Of a stretch of 64,000 bases of DNA, positions 51,995-61,696 are shown in pieces. The notes below the pieces were generated by a model. The model was not told the DNA's origin, made no database searches, and saw only the letters and a program-made list of their open reading frames with translations. Every line of letters starts with the position of its first letter. Position 1 is the stretch's first letter. The translations under genes were made by a program, and so were the position numbers. This DNA is from Thermogemmatispora sp042408735 (GTDB lineage Bacteria; Chloroflexota; Ktedonobacteria; Ktedonobacterales; Ktedonobacteraceae), in contig NZ_JBHOQV010000070.1 of NCBI RefSeq assembly GCF_042408735.1, positions 15,635-79,634 on the forward strand, read 5' to 3'.

Positions 51995-53443
51995 ATGTCA
52001 CAGAATACGCCCATTACCGTTGCGTATGGGGATGGCATTGGCCCGGAGATCATGGCGGCCACCCTGGAAGTGATCAAGGCCGCAGGGGCGCGGATTGACA
52101 TCGAGGAGATCGAAGTAGGAGAGAAAGTCTACCTGCGCGGCGTTCCTTCCGGCATTGAGCCGAGCGCCTGGGAGTCCCTGCGCCGCACCAGGGTCTTTCT
52201 CAAAGCGCCCATTACCACGCCACAGGGAGGGGGCTACAAGAGTCTGAACGTCACTGTCCGCACGATGTTCGGCCTCTACGCCAATGTCCGCCCTTGTGTT
52301 GCCTACCATCCCTTTGTCGAGACCAAGTATCCGGGGATGGATGTCGTCATCATCCGTGAGAACGAAGAGGACCTCTACACCGGCATCGAGTACCGCCAGA
52401 CGCACGATATGGTGCAGAGCCTCAAGCTGATCAGCCGTCCGGGTAGCGAAAAGATCATTCGCTACGCTTTCGAGTACGCGCGGGCCTACAACCGCAAGAA
52501 GGTCACCTGCTTTGTGAAGGACAACATCATGAAGCAGACGGACGGTCTGTTCCACAAGATCTTTGAGAAGGTGGCAGCAGAGTATCCCGACATTCAGAAT
52601 GAGACCTGGATTGTCGATATCGGCTCGGCCAAGCTGGCGGATACGCCCGAGGCTTTCGATGTGGTGGTGCTGCCCAATCTGTACGGCGACATTCTCTCGG
52701 ATGTGGCGGCCCAGATCGCGGGTTCGGTCGGCATGGCTGGCTCGGCCAACATTGGTGACCAGTGTGCGATGTTCGAGGCTATTCATGGTTCGGCGCCGCG
52801 GCGAGCTGGCCAGAATGTGGCCAATCCTTCGGGCCTGCTGCTCGGGGCGGTGCTGATGCTGGTGCATATTGGGCAGCCGGAGGTGGCCACGCGCGTCCAT
52901 AACGCCTGGTTGCGTACCCTGGAGGATGGCATTCATACCTACGATATCTATAGCGAGGGGATCAGCAAGCAGAAGGTTGGGACCAGGGAGTTTGCTCAGG
53001 CTATTATCGAGCGCCTGGGTCAGCAGCCGCAGACGCTCAAGCCGGTGAACTATACGTCGGCGCCGAAGCTGGCCAGCGTCCAGCGTGCCAGTCAGGAGCC
53101 ACTGGAGAAGAAGGAGCTGGTGGGCGTCGACGTCTTTCTGGAGTGGCGCGACGGCGGACCCGATCAGCTAGGTGAGGCTATCAAGCGCCTCGAGGGCGAT
53201 GGGCTGCAGTTGACGATGATCACCAATCGCGGGGCCAAGGTCTGGCCGAATGGTTTGCCTGAGACGTTCTGCACCGATCATTGGCGCTGCCGCTTTCTTG
53301 CCGGCAACGGCCAGCCGCTGCGCCCGCAGCAGATCATCGGCCTGCTGCATCGGCTGGCGGAGGCTGGCTTCGATTTTATCCAGACGGAGAACCTCTATAC
53401 CTTCGATGGACGCCCTGCCTTCTCGACCGCTTCTGGTGAGTAG
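51995..53443 (+). CDS. icd: Isocitrate dehydrogenase, NADP-type, long form
   Basis: Converts isocitrate to 2-oxoglutarate and CO2 in the citrate cycle. The 482-aa enzyme has the isopropylmalate/isocitrate dehydrogenase fold (residues 1-335: GDGIGPEIM, SLNVTVRTMFGLYANVRPC, NLYGDILSDVAAQ, EAIHGSAP) plus an extra C-terminal domain of about 130 residues (350-482, DVFLEWRDGGPDQLGEAI) seen in Thermus, Rickettsia and several thermophiles. NAD versus NADP use is not certain. It runs divergently from lhgO. Confidence 0.95.
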   Translation: MSQNTPITVAYGDGIGPEIMAATLEVIKAAGARIDIEEIEVGEKVYLRGVPSGIEPSAWESLRRTRVFLKAPITTPQGGGYKSLNVTVRTMFGLYANVRPCVAYHPFVETKYPGMDVVIIRENEEDLYTGIEYRQTHDMVQSLKLISRPGSEKIIRYAFEYARAYNRKKVTCFVKDNIMKQTDGLFHKIFEKVAAEYPDIQNETWIVDIGSAKLADTPEAFDVVVLPNLYGDILSDVAAQIAGSVGMAGSANIGDQCAMFEAIHGSAPRRAGQNVANPSGLLLGAVLMLVHIGQPEVATRVHNAWLRTLEDGIHTYDIYSEGISKQKVGTREFAQAIIERLGQQPQTLKPVNYTSAPKLASVQRASQEPLEKKELVGVDVFLEWRDGGPDQLGEAIKRLEGDGLQLTMITNRGAKVWPNGLPETFCTDHWRCRFLAGNGQPLRPQQIIGLLHRLAEAGFDFIQTENLYTFDGRPAFSTASGE

Positions 53444-53780
53444 GGGGAGGGGAGAGCGGCGGAAGGCCCCCGGTCTGGACGCCTTGTCCACCGGGTTGAG
53501 CCGCGATAGGCTGGGGTTGTTGGTTGCTAGCTGGCTGCCTGACTGGCGGTGAACTGGTCGATGGGGTGGGGCGGGCTATGGCCTGCGCTGAGCAATGAGC
53601 AAGCTGGCACACGGGAACGGGTGAAGGAAGAGCGGAGCGCTGTGCGACTCAGGTCTCTTCTTATGCCTTGCTTCCTGTGTGCTATTATCTTGAGAGAGGC
53701 TCTGTTGCAGGTCTGCGGCTGAGTCTCAGGAGTGATGCGCATGAGCTGTCTACTTCATTCCTTGATGAGGAGGATGTTCT
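53444..53780. other. Intergenic region icd-OsmC
   Basis: 337 nt without a gene. A TATTAT box preceded by TGTGC at 53683-53688 may be the OsmC promoter. I see no other feature. Confidence 0.45.
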
Positions 53781-54215
53781 ATGCCAGTTCGGACCGCTGA
53801 GGCGGAATGGAAGGGCGACTTGCAGAGCGGTCAGGGTCAGCTGAAGCTCGGCACGGGCGCCTTTGAGGGTCAGTATTCGTTTAAGACGCGCATGGGCGAT
53901 GATACGTCGGGGACCAATCCCGAGGAGCTGCTGGCCGCCGCGCATGCCGCCTGCTTTTCGATGGCGCTCTCGGCAGGCCTGGCGCGTGCCGGCTTTACGC
54001 CGAAGAGTGTGAAGACGAGTGCCCGCGTGCATTTCAATGCCACGAATCAGGGTTACGCTGTCGGCCCCATCGAGCTGGAGACGACGGCGGTGGTCCCTGG
54101 TATTGATGAGGCGAAGTTTCAGGAGCTGGCCAATGATGCCAAGCAGAATTGCCCGGTGTCGAAGGCGCTGGCTGCCACTGAGATTCGCCTCCAGGCCAAA
54201 CTGGTCAAGCAGTAG
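53781..54215 (+). CDS. OsmC-family organic hydroperoxide reductase
   Basis: The 144-aa OsmC/Ohr-type peroxiredoxin shows the two redox cysteines in HAACFSMAL (near 56) and NCPVSKAL (near 128) and the conserved TNPEELLAAAHAACF. It reduces organic hydroperoxides with lipoamide or another thiol as electron source. Family length is usual (about 140). GAGGAGG lies just before the ATG. It is a single-gene unit. Confidence 0.94.
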   Translation: MPVRTAEAEWKGDLQSGQGQLKLGTGAFEGQYSFKTRMGDDTSGTNPEELLAAAHAACFSMALSAGLARAGFTPKSVKTSARVHFNATNQGYAVGPIELETTAVVPGIDEAKFQELANDAKQNCPVSKALAATEIRLQAKLVKQ

Positions 54216-54812
54216 GCTGGGACGGCCCTGCCCGCTCTGATCGATCCGGGCGCGTTAGGCTGTCTTTCTGCCTTCTTTCCTTTCTGTGCTCTCCTGCGCT
54301 TGTCGCTATACTTTCCCCTACACGGGCGGTCTGCCAGGGGCTGGCGACCGATGGTCGCTGCTTGCTGGCAGCCGCTTGTGCCATCTGCCTTTATTTATTC
54401 GTCTGCGATCTGCTGGGTGCTGCAGTTCCGTCTGTGTGCGGGTGCTTGGCTTGTGCGTTGTTCCGTGATGGAATGGTGCCGGGCTGGGGCTGTTCTCCGG
54501 CTCTGGCTGGCGGGGCGCTGTTGGTGGCCGCGTGGGGGAGAGGGTGGAGGATCAGGTTGCTCTCCTCGCGCGCACCGTCGCCGGTAGGTGCTGCGTTATA
54601 GTAGTGGAGGGGCTTGTGGAAGTGTGTTGTTTTGTCAGAGAGGTGGGTGGAACAATTGGGCGAGATGATAGAAGTAGAAATAAATAAGGGTGAGGGGTGA
54701 AGTAGGAGGATGGGGTGGTTTTTGTTCTGTTGACGGAAGGTGCGTCGCGCCGGACCGTGGCCGGACCGGTGGGCGCTGGCCTGGATAGCCAGGCAACGAT
54801 AGGGGGTTGACC
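54216..54812. other. Gene-free region between OsmC and ROK
   Basis: About 600 nt. Its frames are Cys/Arg/Leu-rich shadows without ribosome sites. 54600-54720 is A/T-richer and may hold the ROK promoter. Nothing else is supported. Confidence 0.5.
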
Positions 54813-55694
54813 ATGTACCTGGGAATCGATGTGGGGGAACATCTGCTGCGAGGGGCCTTCTTTCAGCAGAAGGAGGTTGTCTTGACGGAGCCGCTGGCAG
54901 TGCCGGACACTTATGAGGGGCTGCTCGAGGCCCTGGCCCAGTTAGTGCAGGAGGTGGCGCGCGCGGGTGAGGCCATTCGCCGCCTGGGGGTGAGTATTCC
55001 GGGGAACTGTACTGAGCGGCGGGCGGTATGGGTGCCGTCGCTGCCCTATCTGAACGGGCGCGATCTGGCCGATGATTTGCGGGCTCGCCTGGGGGTGTCG
55101 GTGATGTTGGCTAGCGATGCGCAGTTGGCTCTTTTGGGTGAGGTCTGGCGAGGGGTGGCGCGTGATCGCCAGAGTGCGGCTCTGGTAAGCGTGGGAACGG
55201 GGGTGAGCGGAGCTTTGATGCTGGGGGGAAGGATTATTCACGGGGCCCACGGCAGTGCTGGTGCGCTGGGCTGGCTGGTTCTGGATCGGCAGCAGGCTCC
55301 CAACCCCGATCGGGGCTATCTTGATCTGTATGCTTCGGCTTCGGCGCTGGCTTCCCAGGGACGGCTGCTTGATCCACCGCTGTCACCGGAGGAGATTATT
55401 GGGCGAGCGCGGGAGGGTCAGGCTTCTTGTGTGAAGCTGGTGAATGATTGCGCGCTGGTGCTGGGGATGGCTGTGGCGGGCCTGGCCAGTGTGTTCGATC
55501 CTGAGGTGGTGATTTTCGGCGGGGCACTGACAGGGGCATTCGATCTCTTTGCTCCGCTGCTGCGCGAGGGGCTGCTGCGCTATGGGTCGCCAAGTGTGCG
55601 GCAGACTCCCTTGCTCGCTTCGCAGCTTGGTGCCGATGCTTCGGCCTACGGGGCCTTGCGGGCGGCGATGGTGCTGCAGTCGATGTGGGCCTGA
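54813..55694 (+). CDS. ROK-family sugar kinase-like protein lacking the zinc motif
   Basis: The 293-aa protein has the ROK actin-like fold: phosphate-1 YLGIDVGEHLLRGAFF, the catalytic Asp region LASDAQLALLGEVWRG, phosphate-2 SVGTGVSGALML and adenosine loop VIFGGAL. At the place of the ROK GxxGH plus CxCGxxGC zinc site it reads GALGWLVLDRQQAPN then DRGYLDLYAS: the His and all four Cys are absent. So hexose specificity or even catalysis is doubtful; it could be a regulator or an N-acetyl sugar kinase. ATG at 54813 has AGGGGGT upstream. Confidence 0.82.
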   Translation: MYLGIDVGEHLLRGAFFQQKEVVLTEPLAVPDTYEGLLEALAQLVQEVARAGEAIRRLGVSIPGNCTERRAVWVPSLPYLNGRDLADDLRARLGVSVMLASDAQLALLGEVWRGVARDRQSAALVSVGTGVSGALMLGGRIIHGAHGSAGALGWLVLDRQQAPNPDRGYLDLYASASALASQGRLLDPPLSPEEIIGRAREGQASCVKLVNDCALVLGMAVAGLASVFDPEVVIFGGALTGAFDLFAPLLREGLLRYGSPSVRQTPLLASQLGADASAYGALRAAMVLQSMWA

Positions 55695-55902
55695 GTGGTG
55701 GGTGGAGCATGGTTTGGCCTCGGTCCTGCTCTGCCACTGGGGCCGGTGCCAGCAGTGAACCTATTCTTGTAAATAGTTAGTAATATATTGATATTGATGA
55801 GGGTGAAGAGGTCTGGGCTATGTTGTACTGACCCGTTCCGTCGGCTATGGGCGGGCGGGCGGACTGCTGTGACTCTTGCAGGAAAGGGGGTGCGCTTTTC
55901 TG

Positions 55903-56100
55903 ATGGTCTATCGCAGTGTGGCTCTGTACCGGACTTTGGGCCTGGTCAGTCTGGTGGTAACGCTGCTGGTGATCTGGCTGGGCTGGCAGTTCGAGGTGGC
56001 TATTCGCAATGCGCTGCTGATTGTGAGTCTCTTTTTCCTGGTGATTGCTTGTATGTACTTCCATTTGGGCAACGAGGAGGCGCGTGGTGCTTTCTTATAG
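55903..56100 (+). CDS. 65-aa two-helix membrane protein
   Basis: GGAAAGGGGG stands 12 nt before the ATG at 55903. The peptide has two strong hydrophobic helices (about 11-28 and 37-54) and a short charged end. No family is recognised. Confidence 0.6.
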   Translation: MVYRSVALYRTLGLVSLVVTLLVIWLGWQFEVAIRNALLIVSLFFLVIACMYFHLGNEEARGAFL

Positions 56101-56306
56101 TTATTAATCAGGTGGGACCGATGAACGAGGGGGAATGGCGATGAGAAGCGTTACGGCGCGAGGGTGGACGACGGTTCGCTGCTCGCGCCGCGCTGTTTTC
56201 GGAGCATGATTGGGCTGGCCAGGCCGGGAATGAAGCGCGCGGTCGCTGGGGAGGCCTGGAGGGCTATGGGGGTGCTGTCCGGCCTGCTCTGCTGGAGAGG
56301 CTGGCT

Positions 56307-56603
56307 TCATTGCTGGCGTTGCAGGTCCTCGTAGTTCTCGCGGATCTGTTGCGTGGTGGGGTGCTGAGGACCGAGGATTCGCTCGCAGGCGGCGAGGCTA
56401 CGCTTGAGGAGCGAGAGGGCGTCGGTGAGGCGGCCCAGGTGGTGGTAGAGGACGGCGAGGTTGTTCTTCTGAATGCGGGCGGTTTTGGGAGATAGGAGGC
56501 TGGTGCTGGCTAGGGAGGTGAGGTGGATGGTCGTCGCTATAGGCTTGGGGATGGTCTTCAGGCTGCTGGGAAAATGATGAGCAATGGTTGAGGCTATTGG
56601 CAT
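56307..56603 (-). pseudogene. TPR remnant, paralogous to the downstream TIR/NB-ARC/TPR gene
   Basis: The frame encodes 98 aa, of which residues 46-98 are one and a half TPR-12 units (NLAVLYHHLGRLTDALSLL... HPTTQQIRENYEDL). The first 45 are low-complexity Ser/Thr/Ile-rich and look like read-through of decayed sequence. It ends about 340 nt beyond the stop of the 791-aa protein gene, on the same strand, and its repeat matches that gene's TPR units. It is best read as the 3' stump of a duplicated copy. Confidence 0.6.
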
Positions 56604-56644
56604 TGATGCTGGCGCGGGTGATCAGATCGATCGATGGACAGGGG

Positions 56645-59020
56645 CTACAGGCGCAGGAGGGGGAGGAGTTTCCTCCAGGCGTGAGATAGGAGCCGCCTCA
56701 GGGTCAGGAATGACGCAGGAGTGTCATGGAGCTGGCGAGTAGCCTGGGTGATGGGATGGTCGGGGCCAAGGGCCCGCTCGTAAATGGCGAGGGCACGTTC
56801 GAGGAGTGGAAGGGCTTCGTCCGGGCGGCCCAGATCGCGGTAGAGGAGGGCGAGGGTGTAGAGGGAGGAGGCGGTATCGGGATCGTCAGGGCCGAGGGCT
56901 TGCTCGCAGATGGAGAGGGAGCGCTGAGCGAGGGGGAGAGCGTCCTCGAAGCGGCCCAGATCGCGGTAGAGACTGGCGAGGTCGTTGAGGGAGGAGGCGG
57001 TGTCGGGATGGTGAGGGCCGAGGGCTTGCTCGTGGATGGAGAGGGAGCGCTGATAGAGAGGGAGGGCGTCGTGGAGGCGGCCCAGGGCATGGTAGAGGAG
57101 GGCGAGGTTGTTGAGGGAAGTAGCGGTGTCGGGATGGTGAGGGCCGAGGGCTTGCTCGCAGATGGAGAGGGAGCGCTCAAGGAGGGGGAGGGCCTCGGGA
57201 TAGCGCCCATGGTCATGCAGATAGCCGCCGGCCTGCAGGAGCAAGGTCGCCACGAGCGGGGTCTGCAGCGGAGCCGCCTCCGACTCGACCAGCCAGGCGG
57301 CCGCCTGCAGCGCATGGGGCAACAGCGACTCGTAGACCGGCCAGTGCTCGACCGCGTCGCCCGGATAGGCCTCCACCAGGGCAGCGATCGCCAGCTCCTG
57401 CCAGCGGAGCTGCTCCTCGGCTGGCAGGCGAGCACGCACCACCGTCTGGACCAGCCGATGAAGCAAGAGAGCACCGCTGCGGGCATCGCGATCGAGCAGC
57501 GAATAGGCGCGCAGGGCCTCGATGGTGGCGTTGCGAGTCAGCGGATCGGCCATCGCGGCGGCCAGGGGATGGGACAGGCGAGCCAGGCCGGTGGTGAGCA
57601 GCGCGCTGGGAATGGGAGCGGGAGCCAGCAGGGAGCAAAAGCGCAGCAGGTCGGCAGCGGCTGGGGCGCGCTCTTGGGCTCGTGCCAGCGAGAGCTGCCA
57701 GGTCGTGGCGACGGGGAGCGGGTGATCCAGGCCGCCGGCGGGGGGCTGATGGCCGCTGCGCAGGGAGAGGAGTTGGAGCTGGCGCTCGCGGAAGAGGGCC
57801 AGATAGGAGGCGACAGTCTCGCCAGTGGCGGCCAGATAGGCGCCGGCCTGATCGAGGGCCAGCGGCAGGCCGTCCAGCTCCTGGCAGAGGGCCTGAGCGG
57901 CCGCCAGTTCAGAGGGAGGCAGCTCCGAGAGGGGGGCGTCGGGGGGCAGCCGTCCGGCGCGGGAGAGCAGCAGGCGCAGGCTGGCCTCAGGAGGCAGGGG
58001 GGTGAGCGGGAGGGCGTGACCCAGGCCGAAGGAGCTGAGATCGGCCGCGCGGGTGGTGATGAGCAGGTGACCGGCGGGGGGCAGGGGCAAGAAGGGCGAG
58101 GAGGCAGGGGGCTGGCCCTCTGGGGAAGGAGGGAAGAGCAGGGCAGGCTCATCGAGGTTGTCGAGGATGAGCAGGTAGCCGGGCTGAGTCTGGAGCCAGG
58201 AGCGCACGGCGGCCAGCACCTGAGCATCATCGGGATCGTCGCGCTGCGGCAGCTGCAGGAGGGCAGCCAGTTCGCGATAGGAGCGATAGAGGGACTCGGG
58301 CCGGTCGGCCAGGACCCAGAGGACGGCGCGGTAGCAGGAGCGAAAGCGATAGGCGTACTCGACGGCGAGACGGGTTTTGCCGACCCCACCCAGACCGCTG
58401 ATGACCTGGGTCTGGCCGATGGTGACGAGAGACTGCTGCTGCAGAAGAGTCTGAAGGCGAGTCAGCTCCTCGTGGCGGGCGATGAAGAAGGGAGAAGGAG
58501 GAAAGGGGACGTTCCAGAGCTGGGGCGGCCCGCCAGGAGCGGGAGCCTGGGAGAGGTCAAGCTGAGCGAGATCCTGGAGCAGATGCAGGAGGCCATCGGC
58601 GACGGCCTGCAGGCCCTCCTCCTGAGGATGCCAGCGAGAGAGGGGGCGAGCATTGGCGGGCAGGGGAGCGAGCGAACCCAGGGGCGAGTGCTCCCACGGG
58701 CAGGGGCGCAGCAGGATGGGGACGAGGCGGGCTGTGCGCTGCTGGGAGCGAGCGAGGGCCTCCTGCAGCTCGGCCTGGCAGAGGGGATCAGCGAAGTAAT
58801 CGGGGCTGAGCAGCAGCAGGATCAGGTCGGCCTGGGAGGAGTGGCGCTGGCGCACGCGAGGGGCATCGCTGCCTGGGGGGAGCAGGCCAGGATGCCAGAG
58901 CGAGAGCCAGCCCTGCTGCTGCAGGAGCGTCAGGTGGCGGACCAGAGCCTGGCACCGGCGACGGTCGTCGGAAGAGGCTGAACAGGAACAGAAAGCGTTT
59001 AGCGTGCGCAGCGTTGCCAT
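56645..59020 (-). CDS. TIR - NB-ARC - TPR STAND protein
   Basis: The 791-aa protein has a TIR-like domain (about 6-150) with LILLLLSPDYFADPLCQAELQEAL, where E84 takes the C-x-x-E catalytic position. An NB-ARC NTPase follows: P-loop GLGGVGKT at 209-216, Walker B YLLILDNLDE, sensor LLITTRAADL and the GLPLALDQAGAYL motif. Four 42-residue TPR-12 repeats (about 590-760) end it. This is the bacterial counterpart of plant-type TNL architecture, a likely defence or signalling protein; ligand unknown. Two tandem TATACT boxes lie upstream. Confidence 0.88.
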   Translation of the reverse strand: MATLRTLNAFCSCSASSDDRRRCQALVRHLTLLQQQGWLSLWHPGLLPPGSDAPRVRQRHSSQADLILLLLSPDYFADPLCQAELQEALARSQQRTARLVPILLRPCPWEHSPLGSLAPLPANARPLSRWHPQEEGLQAVADGLLHLLQDLAQLDLSQAPAPGGPPQLWNVPFPPSPFFIARHEELTRLQTLLQQQSLVTIGQTQVISGLGGVGKTRLAVEYAYRFRSCYRAVLWVLADRPESLYRSYRELAALLQLPQRDDPDDAQVLAAVRSWLQTQPGYLLILDNLDEPALLFPPSPEGQPPASSPFLPLPPAGHLLITTRAADLSSFGLGHALPLTPLPPEASLRLLLSRAGRLPPDAPLSELPPSELAAAQALCQELDGLPLALDQAGAYLAATGETVASYLALFRERQLQLLSLRSGHQPPAGGLDHPLPVATTWQLSLARAQERAPAAADLLRFCSLLAPAPIPSALLTTGLARLSHPLAAAMADPLTRNATIEALRAYSLLDRDARSGALLLHRLVQTVVRARLPAEEQLRWQELAIAALVEAYPGDAVEHWPVYESLLPHALQAAAWLVESEAAPLQTPLVATLLLQAGGYLHDHGRYPEALPLLERSLSICEQALGPHHPDTATSLNNLALLYHALGRLHDALPLYQRSLSIHEQALGPHHPDTASSLNDLASLYRDLGRFEDALPLAQRSLSICEQALGPDDPDTASSLYTLALLYRDLGRPDEALPLLERALAIYERALGPDHPITQATRQLHDTPASFLTLRRLLSHAWRKLLPLLRL
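56763..57266 (-). repeat. Four tandem 126-bp TPR-coding units
   Basis: The GGGCCGAGGGCTTGCTCG block and its relatives occur at 56763, 56889, 57015 and 57141, exactly 126 bp apart. Each unit codes one 42-aa TPR-12 repeat. Their high DNA identity suggests recent expansion. Confidence 0.9.
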
Positions 59021-59090
59021 CGGGGCAACTCCTGGCTCCTCTCTCTAGGCGAGCCTGTATGTGCAGTCGTAACGATGATCTATTGTGTTG

Positions 59091-59117
59091 CAGTATACCT
59101 TGTTACAGTATACCTCA
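59091..59117 (-). promoter_or_regulatory. Double CAGTATACCT operator/-10 element upstream of the TIR/NB-ARC gene
   Basis: CAGTATACCT occurs at 59091-59100 and 59106-59115, 15 bp apart; each contains the palindrome GTATAC and reads TATACT on the minus strand, 70-90 nt before the ATG at 59020. AGTATACCTCA recurs at 61283-61293, upstream of the next minus-strand gene. It may be a -10 box or a repressor site. Confidence 0.45.
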
Positions 59118-59287
59118 GCAGGCGGGCGAGTGCAAGCCCGAGGAGCACCAGGGGAGGAAGCGGAGAGAGGCGGCGGGCAGGGTGGGCAGGACGGGATGCA
59201 GCCAGGGGCGGACGAGAGGGCAGCCGCCTCCTCTCGCCACCGCCGGCCTGGCTCGCACGCCCGAGCCTCCTCCCAGATAGGGAGAGG

Positions 59288-60871
59288 CTAATTGATGCGC
59301 TTCTCGCGTCCAGCCCACTCGCGTTCGCGCAGCACGAACTTCTGAATCTTGCCCGTCGACGTCTTGGGCAGCTCGCCAAAGGAGACCGCCACCGGACACT
59401 TAAAGTGCGCCAGGTGCTGGCGGCAGAACTCGATAATCTCCTGCTCGGTCGCCCTCTGACCGGGCTTGAGCGTCACAAAGGCCTTCGGGCGCTCCCCCCA
59501 GGTCGGGTCAGGGATACCGATCACGGCGCACTCCAGCACCGCCGGATGGCGCGCTACTACCTGCTCCACCTCGATCGTCGAAATATTCTCCCCGCCCGAA
59601 ATGATAATATCTTTAGCACGATCGCGCAGCTCGATGTAGCCGTCGGGATGCCAGACCGCGATATCGCCCGAATGGAACCAGCCGCCGGCAAAGGCCTTCT
59701 CCGTCGCCTCCGGATTCTCATAATAGCCCTTAGCCACATTGTTGCCGCGCATCAGCACCTCGCCCATCGTCTGCCCATCCCAGGGCACATCGCGCATCTC
59801 GTCATCAACAACGCGCGCTCGCTCGGCCACAACGTAGCCCTGGCCCTGGCGTGCCAGCAGCCGTGCCTGCTCCTCCTCGGGCAGGGCGCTCCATTCCTCG
59901 TGCCACTCGCAGACCGTGTACGGCCCGTAGGTCTCCGTCAGTCCATAGACATGGATCGGGCGCATATTCAGGCGGCGCATCTGCGCCAGCAGCGTGGGCG
60001 AAGGCGGCGCGCCGGCCACCGTCACCGTCACCCCCCTCTCGATGCGGTGAGCCTTCGGATGGTTCACGATAAAGATATGCACCGTCGGCGCCCCGTTGTA
60101 GTGCGTCACCCCCTCCTGCTCCAGCAGATCCCACACCAAGCCGGGATCGACCTTGCGCAGGCAGACATGGCGCCCCCCCACAGCGGTCACCGCCCAGGGG
60201 AAACACCAGCCGTTGCAGTGGAACATCGGCAGCGTCCACAGATAGACGCTGCTGCTGCTCATCCCTGTCTCGATGACCTCGCCCAGCGCATTCAGATAAG
60301 CGCCGCGGTAGGTATACATCACTCCCTTCGGGTTGCCCGTCGTCCCCGACGTGTAATTGATCGAAATCGTCTCCTCCTCGTCCTCCAGCCAGCTCGCCGG
60401 GGGCTCCGGGGAGCCGGCGGCCAGAAACTGCTCGTAGGGATCATCGGGCCGGCCCGTGTCGTCGATACGCACCTGCTCGACGCCAGGTAGCTCGAGAGAT
60501 TCCACCAGCGGCAGCAGCTCGGCGTCGACGAAGAGAAAGCGCGAGCCGGAATGCTTGAGAATATAGTCGATCTCACGGCTGGTCAGGCGCGTATTGATGG
60601 CGACCAGAATGCCGCCGGCGGCGGGTACGCCGAAGTGGGCTTCTAGCAGAGCGGGTGCATTGGGACTGAGGAAAGCAACGCGATCGTGCTTGCGCAGGCC
60701 AGCGGCGCGCAACTGGTTGGCCAGCCGCCAGACGCGCTCGGCGAACTGCCGATACGTGTAGCGTCGCTCGCCATGGACCACGGCCACCTTATCGGGGAAG
60801 ACAAGCGCGCTGCGTTCCAAAAAGCTGACCGGAGTCAGCTCGCTGCGGTAGACCTTGACATTGGCGGCCAT
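59288..60871 (-). CDS. AMP-dependent acyl-CoA synthetase
   Basis: The 527-aa adenylate-forming enzyme activates a carboxylic acid to acyl-AMP and then acyl-CoA. Key motifs are ISINYTSGTTGNPKGVMYTYRG (A3 loop), VYGLTETYGP (A5), WFHSGDIAVWHPDG (A7), RAKDIIISGGENIS (A8) and LPKTSTGKIQKF (A10, with the catalytic Lys). Length and the PMFHCNGW segment fit the medium/short-chain or aromatic acyl-CoA ligase branch; exact substrate unknown. I use the ATG at 60871, preceded by AAAGGAGGAG. Confidence 0.93.
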   Translation of the reverse strand: MAANVKVYRSELTPVSFLERSALVFPDKVAVVHGERRYTYRQFAERVWRLANQLRAAGLRKHDRVAFLSPNAPALLEAHFGVPAAGGILVAINTRLTSREIDYILKHSGSRFLFVDAELLPLVESLELPGVEQVRIDDTGRPDDPYEQFLAAGSPEPPASWLEDEEETISINYTSGTTGNPKGVMYTYRGAYLNALGEVIETGMSSSSVYLWTLPMFHCNGWCFPWAVTAVGGRHVCLRKVDPGLVWDLLEQEGVTHYNGAPTVHIFIVNHPKAHRIERGVTVTVAGAPPSPTLLAQMRRLNMRPIHVYGLTETYGPYTVCEWHEEWSALPEEEQARLLARQGQGYVVAERARVVDDEMRDVPWDGQTMGEVLMRGNNVAKGYYENPEATEKAFAGGWFHSGDIAVWHPDGYIELRDRAKDIIISGGENISTIEVEQVVARHPAVLECAVIGIPDPTWGERPKAFVTLKPGQRATEQEIIEFCRQHLAHFKCPVAVSFGELPKTSTGKIQKFVLREREWAGREKRIN

Positions 60872-61696
60872 AGAGATTCTCCTCCTTTCCGTTCCCCTCA
60901 ATCCTCTGGAGGACAGAGCGTCCAGAGAAACAGGGTCTCTTATGCTGAAGACAGAACCTTCTCCAGTGATCTACCTGCTCCAGCCAGAAAACCAGTACTG
61001 CGACCTGCCGGCTGGACCTGGACGCATGGCTAGCGGTCCCGCTTCGCACCTGATGCTCTCTGAAAACCTCAGCCGAAGCGGACAGAAGTGGCAGGCTGCC
61101 TGTTGGGCGCCTGCAACTGCCTCTGTAGACAGCCAGCCTGTGGGTGTGAGAGATAAGGACAAGGGAGAGCGAAGCACATCTTCCTTGCTCCTGCTCCACC
61201 CAGGCCCGGTGTGGCCCGCACAGCCCGTGGATGCGATGGACAGGCAGCAGACCAGTTATGCTGGTCTATCTGTTGTTGGTTTAGTATACCTCATCCTGGA
61301 CCGCCCTGGACGCCGCTGCTGTCCACCCGTAAAGGCGAAGCTCCATCATCTTATCGTAGAAATATCAAGTCAGAAAAGATTTGAAAATCTGACTAAATCG
61401 TTTTGACTCTTTATTGCGATTGGACATGTTTGTTAATTTAAACAGCTAGAGCAGCCAGATATTGATAGTCATCATTTATGAGGATACATCATATATAATG
61501 CAGTGTACATAGGAGGGCATTCTGGAGATCGATCCCTGATCCTCCGCAATTTCTTCCTGTTTCTTCCTGTATACAGACCCTATTACCTGTCTGCTGCCTG
61601 CCTTTATAGTGATCCGCATTACTGGTAGCGCATGCCGCATTATCATCACCGGCGTTAGTGCCAGTGCAGCTGACCTTTGCCTGGTTTCTGCGATAG
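60872..61696. other. Intergenic and decayed region
   Basis: It includes the minus-strand AGTATACCTCA copy (61283-61293), an A/T-rich block (61360-61500) with a hairpin around AGTCAGA/TCTGACT near 61370-61400, a TATAAT box (61494-61499) and an AGGAGGG site (61511-61517) on the plus strand. The last two look like the surviving promoter and ribosome site of the pseudogene that follows. Two adjacent TTCTTCCTGT copies (61551-61570) are a 10-bp duplication. Confidence 0.5.

Noticed and set aside
54286..54601. Short Cys/Leu-rich frames after OsmC
   Set aside because: No ribosome site, overlapping frames in several phases, and composition typical of non-coding GC-rich DNA.
56726..58981. A 751-codon open frame on the plus strand
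   Set aside because: It is the antisense of the TIR/NB-ARC/TPR gene; the translation is Gly/Glu/Gln-rich without domains, and the minus strand shows clear P-loop, TIR and TPR motifs.
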